DNA from: Planctomycetota bacterium
Lineage (GTDB): Bacteria > Planctomycetota > UBA1135 > GCA-002686595
Direction of reading: 5' to 3'
Assembly (NCBI GenBank): GCA_012959785.1
Contig: DUCM01000010.1
Span: 62,386 to 126,385 of the forward strand
DNA length: 64,000 bases
The translations under genes were made by a program, and so were the position numbers. Below are positions 34,920-45,102 of this stretch, piece by piece. Below the pieces are notes generated by a model that was not told where the DNA came from, did no database searches, and saw only the letters and a list, made by a program, of their open reading frames with translations. Numbering within the stretch: position 1 is the first letter of the stretch; each line of letters opens with the position of its first letter.

Positions 34920-35402
34920 TCAGTAAGTCGTCTTGTCGGGCTTCTGCCGCCAGGCGTCGAAGGCCGTGAGGGCTTCGGTGCGCAGAGCCGATCGCGTTGG
35001 CAGGTCGCGCTCGGCCGGAGCGAGGGCCAACTGACGGTAGAGTTCCTCGTCGTCGAAGCCGGCAGCGGCGGCGTCGGCGCGAGTGGCGGCAAAGGTCAAG
35101 CCGTCGAGGTGCGCCCACAGGATGGCGGCCATGCACATGGGACAGGGCTCGCAGGAAGAGAAGATCTCGCAACCCGAGAGGTCAAAGCTGCCCAGCTTCT
35201 TCGAGGCTGCACGGATGGCGACGATCTCGGCGTGGGCAGTGGGATCGTTGGACGAAGTGACCTGGTTCTGGCCCCTGGCAATGGGCTCGCCGTCGCGGGT
35301 GATCAGCGCTCCAAAGGGGCCGCCGAGGCCGGCTTGCACACCTTCGAGGGAGAGGAGAATCGCTTGCCGCAGGTGGGGTTCGGAGGGGGGGCTCTTAGCC
35401 AT
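34920..35402 (-). CDS. Nucleoside deaminase, guanine deaminase type
   Basis: 160 aa from ATG 35402. Zinc-dependent cytidine-deaminase fold: H57-A-E59 supplies a zinc ligand and the proton shuttle, and S-C-E-P-C87-P-M-C90 gives the other ligands. The downstream segment A-A-T-R-A-D-A-A-A-A-G-F-D-D-E-E-L-Y is typical of the Bacillus GuaD-type guanine deaminases rather than of the tRNA adenosine deaminase TadA. Expected reaction: guanine to xanthine in the cytoplasm. It is divergent from the DNA methyltransferase gene, with 159 bases between them. Confidence 0.85.
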   Translation of the reverse strand: MAKSPPSEPHLRQAILLSLEGVQAGLGGPFGALITRDGEPIARGQNQVTSSNDPTAHAEIVAIRAASKKLGSFDLSGCEIFSSCEPCPMCMAAILWAHLDGLTFAATRADAAAAGFDDEELYRQLALAPAERDLPTRSALRTEALTAFDAWRQKPDKTTY

Positions 35403-35561
35403 GCAGGGATGATCGGTTGGCGGGCCTCCAAAGCCAAGCCTCCTGCCGAGGCGATTGCGTAGGAGGCTGCGTACCCCGTGGCAGCTACCGTGCAATAGGG
35501 TGCGAGGAGCCCTACAGTTGAGGATGCCTGTTGCAGAGAACCCAGTGCCGCTCAGAACCCA

Positions 35562-36554
35562 GTGCCGAAGCCCAAAAAAAGCGCCATTCACCAAACTCCC
35601 TCAAAGCAGGAGCAGCTCGAGGTGTTCGCGTCCGAGATCCACAGTCCCCTGCTTGAGATCGTCCAGGCCGAGAACCTCGCCTGGCTCCGCGAGCAGCCCC
35701 CTGCGAGCTTTGACCTGATCTATGTCGACCCGCCCTTCAATACCGGGCGCCGCCAGCGCCTGCGCCGGCGCAAGTCTCGACGAGTCGAGGGGCAGAGTGG
35801 CGATCAGGTTGGCTTTGGCGGTCAGTCCTACCGCTCGACGCTCCTGGACGAAAGATCCTACGGCGATACCCATGGGAACTACCTGGGCTTCCTGCGCGAG
35901 CGTTTCGAGGCCGCCGTATTGCTGTTGACCTCCAGCGCTAGCCTGTTTGTGCACATCGATCCGCGCGAGTCCCACTATGTCAAGGTCATGCTTGACGAGG
36001 TCCTGGGCCGTGAATGCTTCATGAACGAAATCGTGTGGGCCTACGATTACGGCGGCCGTTCGCGCCGTCGCTGGTCGCCCAAACACGATGTAATCCTGTG
36101 GTACGCCCGGGATCCTGACGATTACATCTACAACTATGAGGCCATCGACCGCGTGCCCTACATGGCGCCCAAACTCGTGGGGCCCGAAAAAGCTCGCCGG
36201 GGCAAGACGCCCACCGATGTCTGGTGGAAGACGATCGTGAGTCCCACCGGCAAGGAGCGCACGGGCTATCCAACCCAGAAACCCATTGCGATCCTGGAGC
36301 GCATCGTGCGCGTCCACTCGGACCCCGGTGCTCGGGTGCTGGACTTCTTCGCCGGCAGCGGAACCACGGGCGAGGCCGCCTGGCGCAACGGGCGGTCGGC
36401 GGTCCTGGTGGACGAGAATCCCGAAGCCATTGAGGTCATGGAAAGGCGCCTGGGGGCGGCTGGGGCTCCAATTCGGGTTGCCAAGCCCCAAGAGGCCATC
36501 AATGAGACGATTCAGCGGGGTCGGCACCTTGACGCCGAGAGGACGGGCGAGTAG
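35562..36554 (+). CDS. Orphan DNA methyltransferase, beta class (N6-adenine or N4-cytosine)
   Basis: 330 aa with a GTG start at 35562; no in-frame ATG lies close upstream. The catalytic motif IV D56-P-P-F lies near the N-terminus and the SAM motif F-A-G-S-G-T-T-G is C-terminal, the order of beta-class enzymes. Between them are L-F-V-H-I-D-P-R-E-S and the P-T-Q-K-P segment typical of the family. Residues about 65-75 (R-R-Q-R-L-R-R-R-K-S-R-R) form a strongly basic insert next to motif IV. No restriction endonuclease gene is adjacent, so it is an orphan enzyme, perhaps for gene regulation or protection. Recognition sequence unknown. Confidence 0.88.
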   Translation: MPKPKKSAIHQTPSKQEQLEVFASEIHSPLLEIVQAENLAWLREQPPASFDLIYVDPPFNTGRRQRLRRRKSRRVEGQSGDQVGFGGQSYRSTLLDERSYGDTHGNYLGFLRERFEAAVLLLTSSASLFVHIDPRESHYVKVMLDEVLGRECFMNEIVWAYDYGGRSRRRWSPKHDVILWYARDPDDYIYNYEAIDRVPYMAPKLVGPEKARRGKTPTDVWWKTIVSPTGKERTGYPTQKPIAILERIVRVHSDPGARVLDFFAGSGTTGEAAWRNGRSAVLVDENPEAIEVMERRLGAAGAPIRVAKPQEAINETIQRGRHLDAERTGE

Positions 36555-36621
36555 TATTTTTCGCTTGAATTGCGTACGCATCCAGGCGCTCTTGACCGAA
36601 ACTCCTGCGTTCGCTTGTTCT

Positions 36622-36642
36622 CCTTGGGAATCCTGCCCAAGG
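36622..36642. terminator. 7-bp inverted repeat after the methyltransferase gene
   Basis: CCTTGGG (36622-36628) pairs with CCCAAGG (36636-36642), 68 bases after the methyltransferase stop. No clear T-run; weak terminator candidate. Confidence 0.35.
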
Positions 36643-36715
36643 GCGCCCAAAAAGGAACATCCTACGGGAATAGCCTTGCAGGTGCCGTTCTTCTAGCCTG
36701 AGACTCTGCTTCGTG

Positions 36716-36820
36716 CGTCCGTGACCACGGACGAGCATTTCGCGCGCCCTGCGGAAAGCCCCTTTTGGCTCCGCATTCCGTCCCACAGTCCCCAGAAGCC
36801 CCAATTCTCCCAAAGGGGCT
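36716..36820 (+). promoter_or_regulatory. Structured leader upstream of fusA
   Basis: Two elements precede the EF-G gene. CGTCCGTG/CACGGACG is a perfect 8-bp inverted repeat (36716-36733) with a 2-base spacer. Further down, AGCCCCTTT (36757-36765) pairs with AAAGGGGCT (36812-36820), enclosing 46 bases and ending 9 bases before the ribosome-binding site GAGG (36830-36833). This could be a regulatory 5' leader; the pairing is read directly, the function is inferred. Confidence 0.5.
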
Positions 36821-36840
36821 ACCTCATACGAGGTCCCGAC

Positions 36841-38955
<2,115 letters not shown>

Positions 38956-39007
38956 CCCGCATCGACGGTGGATCCCATTGCTCATTGGGACTAGAATCGG
39001 GGGGGTC

Positions 39008-40054
39008 ATGACTTCCACTGCTCGTAGACGCTGGTCCCTCGACCTCGAATCAGAAATCGACGGCATCTCCTTCTCGGAGAGCGGGCCGATTTTGGTTCAC
39101 GGTTATGACGCCCCCGCGGGGGGGATGTGGGTCGACGAAGTGATCCCTGGCAAGCTTGGAGCCCTCGATCGCTCCACGGGCGAGGTGCTCTGGCATTCGC
39201 CCTGCGAGGTAGGTTATGGCCGGGGTTTCGGTGCTGGTTTTGGCGAGGGTAACGATGTGATTGTCGTGGGCCCCAGCTCTCAGGGACAGCGCATCGTGCG
39301 CATGGAATCCGCCACCGGAAAGCTGATCGGCGTCGAGGGCATCGGGTCTTTCGACGAGGCACAGGTCTTTGGCGACCTTTGCGTCTGCGCCAACGCGAGC
39401 CGCGTCTTTGCCATCTCTAGCGGTGAGATGACCGAGCTCTGGAGCTTTGCCGAGGAAGGCCAGCGCTACCACCTCGTGGGCCGCTCGGGTGACCGCGTAC
39501 TCGTGGTCTACGGCGACAAGGAGGACTCGATGAAAGGCATCCTGGCCCTGGACGCCTGTTCCGGCGAATACCTCGGCACCTTGCTGCCGCCGGTCCTGCC
39601 CGTGATCCATGGCCTGGCCGTGGATGGCGATCACCTGGCGCTCTTGACCGCCGATGTGCAGGCAGCCCTCTCCAGCGAGCTGGCCGTACAACTAATGACC
39701 AGCCTGATCAGCGACGACGACGGCGACTTGGTGGTCGACAACCTGACTCTGCTCGGCCTGAGCCTCGACGACATCGGCGGCGCGCAAACCCGTTGGTTCA
39801 ATGTGCTCTCGACCCAGACGGGATCCTCGTCGAAACTCTCCGAAGATCTGCCGGAGGTCAGCATCACAGCCGACAGCCAGAAACTCTACATCGTCAACGG
39901 CGCCCTGCTCGAGGTGCGTGATCTCTTGAGCGGTCGGGCCTTGGGTGACTGGACCATTCCGGGTCTGGACGAACGGGTGGACTGGAAGGTCTGCCAGGGA
40001 GCCGGGCTCTTGGCCGAAGAACATCGAATCTCTGTTTTCGAGTTGCCTGCGTAA
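39008..40054 (+). CDS. PQQ-like beta-propeller protein
   Basis: 348 aa from ATG 39008. Repeated blade signatures of PQQ/WD40-like propellers are visible: G-A-L-D-R-S-T-G-E-V-L-W-H, R-M-E-S-A-T-G-K-L-I-G, V-F-A-I-S-S-G-E-M-T-E-L-W-S-F, L-A-L-D-A-C-S-G-E-Y-L-G. There is no signal peptide, so it is probably cytoplasmic, which is less usual. It sits 52 bases after fusA and 38 bases before the DJ-1-like gene, so the three may be co-transcribed. No catalytic motif. Confidence 0.75.
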   Translation: MTSTARRRWSLDLESEIDGISFSESGPILVHGYDAPAGGMWVDEVIPGKLGALDRSTGEVLWHSPCEVGYGRGFGAGFGEGNDVIVVGPSSQGQRIVRMESATGKLIGVEGIGSFDEAQVFGDLCVCANASRVFAISSGEMTELWSFAEEGQRYHLVGRSGDRVLVVYGDKEDSMKGILALDACSGEYLGTLLPPVLPVIHGLAVDGDHLALLTADVQAALSSELAVQLMTSLISDDDGDLVVDNLTLLGLSLDDIGGAQTRWFNVLSTQTGSSSKLSEDLPEVSITADSQKLYIVNGALLEVRDLLSGRALGDWTIPGLDERVDWKVCQGAGLLAEEHRISVFELPA

Positions 40055-40092
40055 TCCGAGCCAAGGGCTCAAGAACCACATCTCAATCAGCC

Positions 40093-40674
40093 ATGGCTTC
40101 CGCCGAAGAAGAGACCCCAGCCAGCGATGCCCTCGACGAGGACGGCCTCGTCATCCAGACCTACCTCAGTTGTGTCTTGGTCATCGTTCCGGCCACGGGT
40201 TTTGGTGAACAGGCCCTGCGCTTTGCGCGCTCTTCCCTCGCCAATGTGCATGTGGGAACGCGCTCGGTGTCGAGCCAGTACGACGAAGAGGTCATGGGCC
40301 GGCTTCAGGACGGGTTCATGGTGGACGAAAGACTTGCCGGTCAGAGTATGGAGAACTACTCGGGGCTCTTGATCTGCGGCGGCGAGAGCGACGAGTTGGC
40401 GAGCGACGCCGATGTCCTGCGCCTGGTCAAGGCGGCCTCTCTGGCGGGCAAGCTGATTGCTTCCTACGGCAATGGCCTGGGGGCCTTGGCGGCCGCCGGG
40501 GTACTCAAGGGCGTCCGCGTCACCGGCTCCAGCAGCTGCAGCGATGCGGCGCGCCAGGCGGGTGCCAGCTACTCTGGCCGCCAGGTTGAAGTCTCCGGCC
40601 ATGTGGTCACAGCCCTCGATGAGAGCTCGGGAATGCGGTTTGGCAAGGCCTTGGCTCAGATCGTGGCTATCTGA
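40093..40674 (+). CDS. DJ-1/PfpI-like protein lacking the catalytic Cys
   Basis: 193 aa. The fold is recognisable: first strand S-C-V-L-V-I-V-P, then N-Y-S-G-L-L-I-C-G-G, the helix D-V-L-R-L-V-K-A-A, the nucleophile elbow region, and A-A-A-G-V-L-K-G-V-R-V-T-G followed by A-S-Y-S-G-R-Q-V-E-V-S-G-H-V-V-T-A. Family members carry an A-x-C-H-G elbow; here the aligned residues are Y-G126-N127-G, so Cys and His are replaced. The first ~25 residues are acidic and unstructured. Likely a binding or regulatory protein, not a protease or deglycase. Confidence 0.72.
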   Translation: MASAEEETPASDALDEDGLVIQTYLSCVLVIVPATGFGEQALRFARSSLANVHVGTRSVSSQYDEEVMGRLQDGFMVDERLAGQSMENYSGLLICGGESDELASDADVLRLVKAASLAGKLIASYGNGLGALAAAGVLKGVRVTGSSSCSDAARQAGASYSGRQVEVSGHVVTALDESSGMRFGKALAQIVAI

Positions 40675-40918
40675 GGTACAACTATAGGTGTAGAGTACCG
40701 CCATGATTCCGGGCGCTTAGCTCCCCCCATACAATGCGCAGCTACACTCTTCCCCGCGTGGAAAGACGATTCCGCAGCTGACACTTGCGTGCCCCTGGCC
40801 GCCCGTGCGCAGCCACTTTCAAACCTGAGCGCGAAGAACCCATCGGTTCCGAGCGTGGATGAGCGCCGGGACCCGTTTCCTGCGCAGCAACCCCTGGCTT
40901 CGGCATGCGCCGGAGATG

Positions 40919-43747
40919 ATGACCGTGACGACAATTCCGATACTGGAGACCCTGGCCCGCGAATTCAAAACGAGCGTGGAGAGTGTGCGCGGAGCCCTCG
41001 AGATGATCGATGCGGGTCTGACCGCGCCCTTCATCGGCCGCTACCGCCGCAACCAGGTTGGTGCGCTCTCCGAGAGCCTGATCCGACGCCTTGACCGGGC
41101 GCGCGGACAACTCGAAGAACTCGAGCGCCGCAAGGGGACCATTCTGCGGCTCATGGAAAAAGAGCCCGAGACTCCCGCCAAGGCTCTGGAGCAGATCAAG
41201 GCCTGCACGGATCGCTTCGAGGTCGAAGACCTGTTCCTGCCTCATCGCCGGCCGGAACCCGAAGTTCAATTGGCCATGGACCGCGGCCTCGACGGCCTCG
41301 CGGACCTGATCATCAAGCAGGTGCCCCGGGAGCAGCGCCCGGCAGAGGAGCCCAAGGCCGAGAAGGCCGAGGGTGAAGCGCCTGAGGCTGAAGAGGTCAA
41401 GGCTGAAGAAATCGAAGCGGTGGAGACGAAGGCCGCCGAGCCCGAAGCGAAGGCTGCCGAACCAGAGGCGAAGGCCGCCGAGCCCGAAGCGAAGGCTGCC
41501 GAACCAGAAGCGAAGGCCGCCGAGCCCGAAGCGAAGGCTGCCGAACCAGAAGCGAAGGCCGCCGAGCCCGAAGCGAAGGCCGCCGAGCCCGAAGCGAAGG
41601 CCGAGGAGCCCGAGCCCAAAGCCAAAGCCAAAGCCAAAGCTCACAAGCCCACCGCTCCCGCCTCCAAAGAGACCATCCTGACCCCCGAGCTGGCGCGCTT
41701 GTGCGTCCAGTTCGTCTCCCCCGATCGCGGCATTCACAACGAAAGCGAAGCCCTGGCCGGTGCCATGCGCGTGCTCTCTGCGCGCCTGGGCCGCAACCCC
41801 CGCTTGCGCGGCCAACTGCGGCAGATGATGCGCAAGCACGGCGTGCTCACGGTGCGTGCTCTGGTCGATGACAAGAAGGCCGGCCGACACAAGGGCCTGC
41901 TCAAAATCAACCGGCCCATGCGCCAGATCCAGGGCAACCGGCTACTGTCCATCCGCCAGGCGCAGAAGGACCGCATCCTCACCACGCGCATCTCGGTGGA
42001 CCGCGGCCAGGCTCTCAAGCGCGTGGCCGATTGCCTTGGCCGGCACCTCGAGCCTGGTGTCGAGGGTGTTGTGGCTGAAGTTTGCGCACGGGCGCTCGAC
42101 CGCCGCTTGCTGCCCATGATCGAGGAGGATGTGCGCCTCGAACTCAAGGAACGCGCCGACGCCGAAGCCTTGCGCTTCCTATCCCAACACCTGCGACAGA
42201 TCCTCCTGACCCCCGTCCTCGCTCGGCGCAGCAAGGTCGTGGGCATCGATGTCAACGCCAAGGGTGATTGGATCCTGAGCGCCGTCGATTCGTCGGGAAC
42301 CGTCATCTCCACCGAAGAGTTGCGCATCGAAGTGGGCGAAAAAGACGCTGCCGCTCTCGGCGCGGAACTGAACGCAGCCCTCGGCTCCCTGGGCCCCGAA
42401 GCTGCAGCGGTCTCGAGTGGCAAGAGCAGTCGGGCGGCCCTAACCAAGTTGCGCAGTGCCTTCACAGCCAGCGAATTCGGTCTGTTCGTCTTCCTGGTGA
42501 GTGACGCCGGGCTCTCCAGCTACGCCAACTCGGAAGGGGCGCGCAAGGAACTGGTCGGTCTCTCTATCAGCCAGCGTATGGCCGTCAGCCTCGCGCGGCG
42601 CTTGCAGGACCCGATGAACGAGCTGATCAAGGTCGAGCCGCGGCACTTATCTCTCGGTTCCGAGCAGGGACTCGTGAGCAAGGCCAATGTGCGCCGCTGC
42701 TTTACCGAGACAGTCGAGTCGTGTGCTGCCCATGTGGGTTGCGATGTGAATCGCGCCCCGGCGCGCTTCCTCGCCGCGCTGCCCGGCCTCGACGCCGCGG
42801 CGGCCGCCAAGATCATCGAGCAGCGCGAGAAGAAACCCATCGAAAGCCGCACCGAGTTGCGCGACGAAGGCATTTTGACCGAGGCCCAATGGGCAAGTTC
42901 GGTGGGGTTCCTGCGCGTGCAAGGCTCTTGCGAAGCTCTGGACCGATCCAACCTGCACCCCGAGCAGTATGTACTCGCGCGGCAGTTGATCGAGGCCGTG
43001 GGCAGCACCATGGAAGACGGCCTTGGCCGCATGGGAATCACCAAGGGGCTCAAGCGCAGCGATTTCGATGTCGATGGCGACACCTGGCGTGATCTCATGC
43101 GCGAACTGTCCCATCCTGGTCGCGATCCGCGCTTTCGCCTGCATGTGCCTCAGCTCCTCGAAGCCGAGACCGATCGCGCGCGGCTGGTGCGTGACCGCGT
43201 GGTCGAGGGGCTCGTGTCGAATGTAACCAGTTTCGGTGCGTTCATCGATATCGGTCTGGCCCAGGATGCCCTGGTTCACATCTCCGAGGTCTCCAGCCAC
43301 TATGTGCGCGATGCGCGCGAGTTGTTGAGCGTGGGGCAGATGGTGCGAGCGCGCATCATCGACGGCTCGGGCCCGCGGCTGACTCTGTCGCTCAAGAATG
43401 TGCCCCGCGAAGTGCGTGAGCACCGTCCCCGGCCCGGCGGTCGCAGCGCTGGCGCTAGCCGCGGCCGCGGAGCGGGCCGCCAGCGCGACGAGCGCCCGGC
43501 GACCAATCCCAATCTTCGTGCTGCCCAATCGCGGCGCGATGGCTTGGGTGGCTCGGGCTCAGGCGGCCGAGGTCGTGGCGGCGGTGGCGGTGGCCGCGGT
43601 GGTGGCGGCGCTGGCGCCCGCGGCCGTGGAGATCGCCATCAGGATGAGGGCGATCGTTTCCAACGCTCGGACCTGACGCGCCTCAACGAAGAGTCGAAGA
43701 AGGCAGCCGCAAACCCATTCGCGGACTTCTTCAAGGAAGACGAGTAG
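40919..43747 (+). CDS. Divergent Tex-like S1 RNA-binding protein with repeat insert and RGG tail
   Basis: 942 aa from ATG 40919; ATG 40916 and GTG 40925 are alternatives. Tex proteins bind nucleic acid and act on transcription complexes. In order: N-terminal HTH-like region (T-A-P-F-I-G-R-Y-R-R-N), then a Lys/Ala/Glu/Pro insert with eight KAAEPEA units (residues about 171-226) absent from normal Tex, a YqgF-like part (V-V-G-I-D-V-N, but D-P-G-x-R-T-G-C-K is lost), S-I-S-Q-R-M-A-V-S-L-A-R-R-L-Q-D-P, HhH domain, and S1 domain (about 764-835). A Gly/Arg-rich RGG tail (~838-910) ends in N-P-F-A-D-F-F. About 200 residues longer than usual. Confidence 0.86.
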   Translation: MTVTTIPILETLAREFKTSVESVRGALEMIDAGLTAPFIGRYRRNQVGALSESLIRRLDRARGQLEELERRKGTILRLMEKEPETPAKALEQIKACTDRFEVEDLFLPHRRPEPEVQLAMDRGLDGLADLIIKQVPREQRPAEEPKAEKAEGEAPEAEEVKAEEIEAVETKAAEPEAKAAEPEAKAAEPEAKAAEPEAKAAEPEAKAAEPEAKAAEPEAKAAEPEAKAEEPEPKAKAKAKAHKPTAPASKETILTPELARLCVQFVSPDRGIHNESEALAGAMRVLSARLGRNPRLRGQLRQMMRKHGVLTVRALVDDKKAGRHKGLLKINRPMRQIQGNRLLSIRQAQKDRILTTRISVDRGQALKRVADCLGRHLEPGVEGVVAEVCARALDRRLLPMIEEDVRLELKERADAEALRFLSQHLRQILLTPVLARRSKVVGIDVNAKGDWILSAVDSSGTVISTEELRIEVGEKDAAALGAELNAALGSLGPEAAAVSSGKSSRAALTKLRSAFTASEFGLFVFLVSDAGLSSYANSEGARKELVGLSISQRMAVSLARRLQDPMNELIKVEPRHLSLGSEQGLVSKANVRRCFTETVESCAAHVGCDVNRAPARFLAALPGLDAAAAAKIIEQREKKPIESRTELRDEGILTEAQWASSVGFLRVQGSCEALDRSNLHPEQYVLARQLIEAVGSTMEDGLGRMGITKGLKRSDFDVDGDTWRDLMRELSHPGRDPRFRLHVPQLLEAETDRARLVRDRVVEGLVSNVTSFGAFIDIGLAQDALVHISEVSSHYVRDARELLSVGQMVRARIIDGSGPRLTLSLKNVPREVREHRPRPGGRSAGASRGRGAGRQRDERPATNPNLRAAQSRRDGLGGSGSGGRGRGGGGGGRGGGGAGARGRGDRHQDEGDRFQRSDLTRLNEESKKAAANPFADFFKEDE
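41429..41617 (+). repeat. In-frame 21-bp tandem repeats encoding KAAEPEA
   Basis: Eight units (41429-41596) plus one diverged unit encode KAAEPEA. Codon choice alternates: GCC-GCC-GAG-CCC units alternate with GCT-GCC-GAA-CCA units, giving a 42-bp higher-order repeat in the first six units, then plain 21-bp copies. This layout indicates recent duplication of 42-bp pairs inside the Tex-like gene. Confidence 0.85.
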
Positions 43748-43772
43748 GCCTCGGGCTGCGGTTGGTTCGCGG

Positions 43773-44813
43773 TTAGTCCAGGAGCCGCCGGCGAGCGTTC
43801 GCCAGGGCTTCTTGCAGAAGCTCCTCGGTGAGGAGTCGCCGCAAGGGGTCCAGAGCGCTGTCCTCGATGGGCGCGCCCTCGTCATCAAGCTCATCGAGTA
43901 GCCCCAGGCCAGAATCGAGGGACTCAGGAGAATCTTTCTCCAGAGCTGATTCTGCGGGCGGGTCCGGCGGCGCTCCCCAGTCGAACTGCGCGGGATCGAT
44001 GGCTGGTTCATTGGCGCCGGCCTCTCCGTCTTGATTGGGATCTTCGAACTCCACTTCCACTTCCACTTCGAAGTGCTCGTAGGGCAGTGGATCGGGAAGT
44101 TGTGCCGACGAGTCCAGTTTGCGTTCGTCGGCATCGCTGGTACTCGCGGGCGAGAGGTGATCCGTGCCGGCGTGCGCTGGTTCCTGCTCAAGCGGGCTCG
44201 CCAACAGAGCGTCGAGTTGCTCTCGCGCCGCTAGCACCGAGCCGGAGAGGCCGCAGAGATCCTCGCTCAGGGCGTGCTTCTGGTCACTCAGTTGGTCTTC
44301 GATACGACGGCCGAGTTGATCCATGCTCGCGGCCAGGCGATAGGTCGCTTCGTCGTGCAGCTCCGCCGGGCCCTTCTCGGATGACTGACGATTGTCGCGC
44401 AGGAGCGCATCGAGAGCTTCGTGTGCCGTACTCAGGCCGAGTTGCAGGCGACTGGCGCGCACTTCCAAGACCGCCACACCCTGGGCCACGCCAGCGAGTT
44501 CGCCCAGGAGCTTTTCAATCCTGGCGCTCGCAGCCCGCGCACCCTGAAACGCAGCGCATACAGCGGCCAGGCTCAAGCCCAGTGCGGAAAGAACCAGGAA
44601 GTCCCCGCTGGCGAGGCCCAGGTCCCCGACGCGGCGCGCTATCCAGGCCGCTTCAGCGCCACTTTCACCAGCCAGAGCCAAGGCACAGGCCACGGCCAGC
44701 GACAAGGCTCCTCCTACAGCGAGCAGCGCGGCCCAGGGGCCACCTCTTCCTTCTCTTTTTCGCTTCACTCCTTTGGCCTGCTGCCCATTGTTCTTCGCGC
44801 CCTTCATCTGCAT
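43773..44813 (-). CDS. Membrane protein with two TM segments, coiled coil and acidic C-terminus
   Basis: 346 aa; the start may be ATG 44813 or ATG 44807. A basic N-terminus (V-K-R-K-R-E-G-R) precedes two hydrophobic segments (about residues 27-48 and 70-88). A Leu/Ala/Arg-rich helical region (about 95-210, A-R-I-E-K-L-L-G-E-L-A-G, Q-L-D-A-L-L) has coiled-coil character. The last ~130 residues are very acidic and Pro-rich (E-V-E-V-E-V-E-F-E-D). No enzyme motif or named family is apparent. It is convergent with the Tex-like gene, 25 bases apart. Confidence 0.6.
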   Translation of the reverse strand: MQMKGAKNNGQQAKGVKRKREGRGGPWAALLAVGGALSLAVACALALAGESGAEAAWIARRVGDLGLASGDFLVLSALGLSLAAVCAAFQGARAASARIEKLLGELAGVAQGVAVLEVRASRLQLGLSTAHEALDALLRDNRQSSEKGPAELHDEATYRLAASMDQLGRRIEDQLSDQKHALSEDLCGLSGSVLAAREQLDALLASPLEQEPAHAGTDHLSPASTSDADERKLDSSAQLPDPLPYEHFEVEVEVEFEDPNQDGEAGANEPAIDPAQFDWGAPPDPPAESALEKDSPESLDSGLGLLDELDDEGAPIEDSALDPLRRLLTEELLQEALANARRRLLD

Positions 44814-45102
44814 GCGTACTCCGTTGCCTTGTTACCCGTGCCTCTAGCGATCCCTTGCCCCATCGAGATCTCACATTCACCAGAGCCCCGCCCGCGGGCG
44901 CCCTCCCTTGGCAGCGCTTCGGAACCTGAACAGCACGAGCTTGAGGCAATCCGGCAAATGGGCCCCCACGGCCGACAACTGCTCTCACAGCGGGGGCCCT
45001 GGCAGGCGCAGGCTTCTCAGTTGGACCGCAAGGCGCTAGCCTGGGGCAGCGCGGTCTGACACCCAGGCCGCCCTCTGGTCCACAGCCCCCAGGAGGCTCA
45101 CG
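44814..45102. other. Divergent intergenic region upstream of ptsI
   Basis: It contains an 8-bp inverted repeat, GGGCCCCC (44960-44967) with GGGGGCCC (44992-44999), across a 24-base loop. The ptsI ribosome-binding site AGGAGG is at 45091-45096. No gene is supported. Confidence 0.45.

Noticed and set aside
41429-41617. CRISPR array
   Set aside because: In-frame coding tandem repeat without spacers.
41266-41637. Low-complexity A-F-A-S-G-S minus-strand frame
   Set aside because: It is simply the reverse strand of the KAAEPEA tandem repeat.
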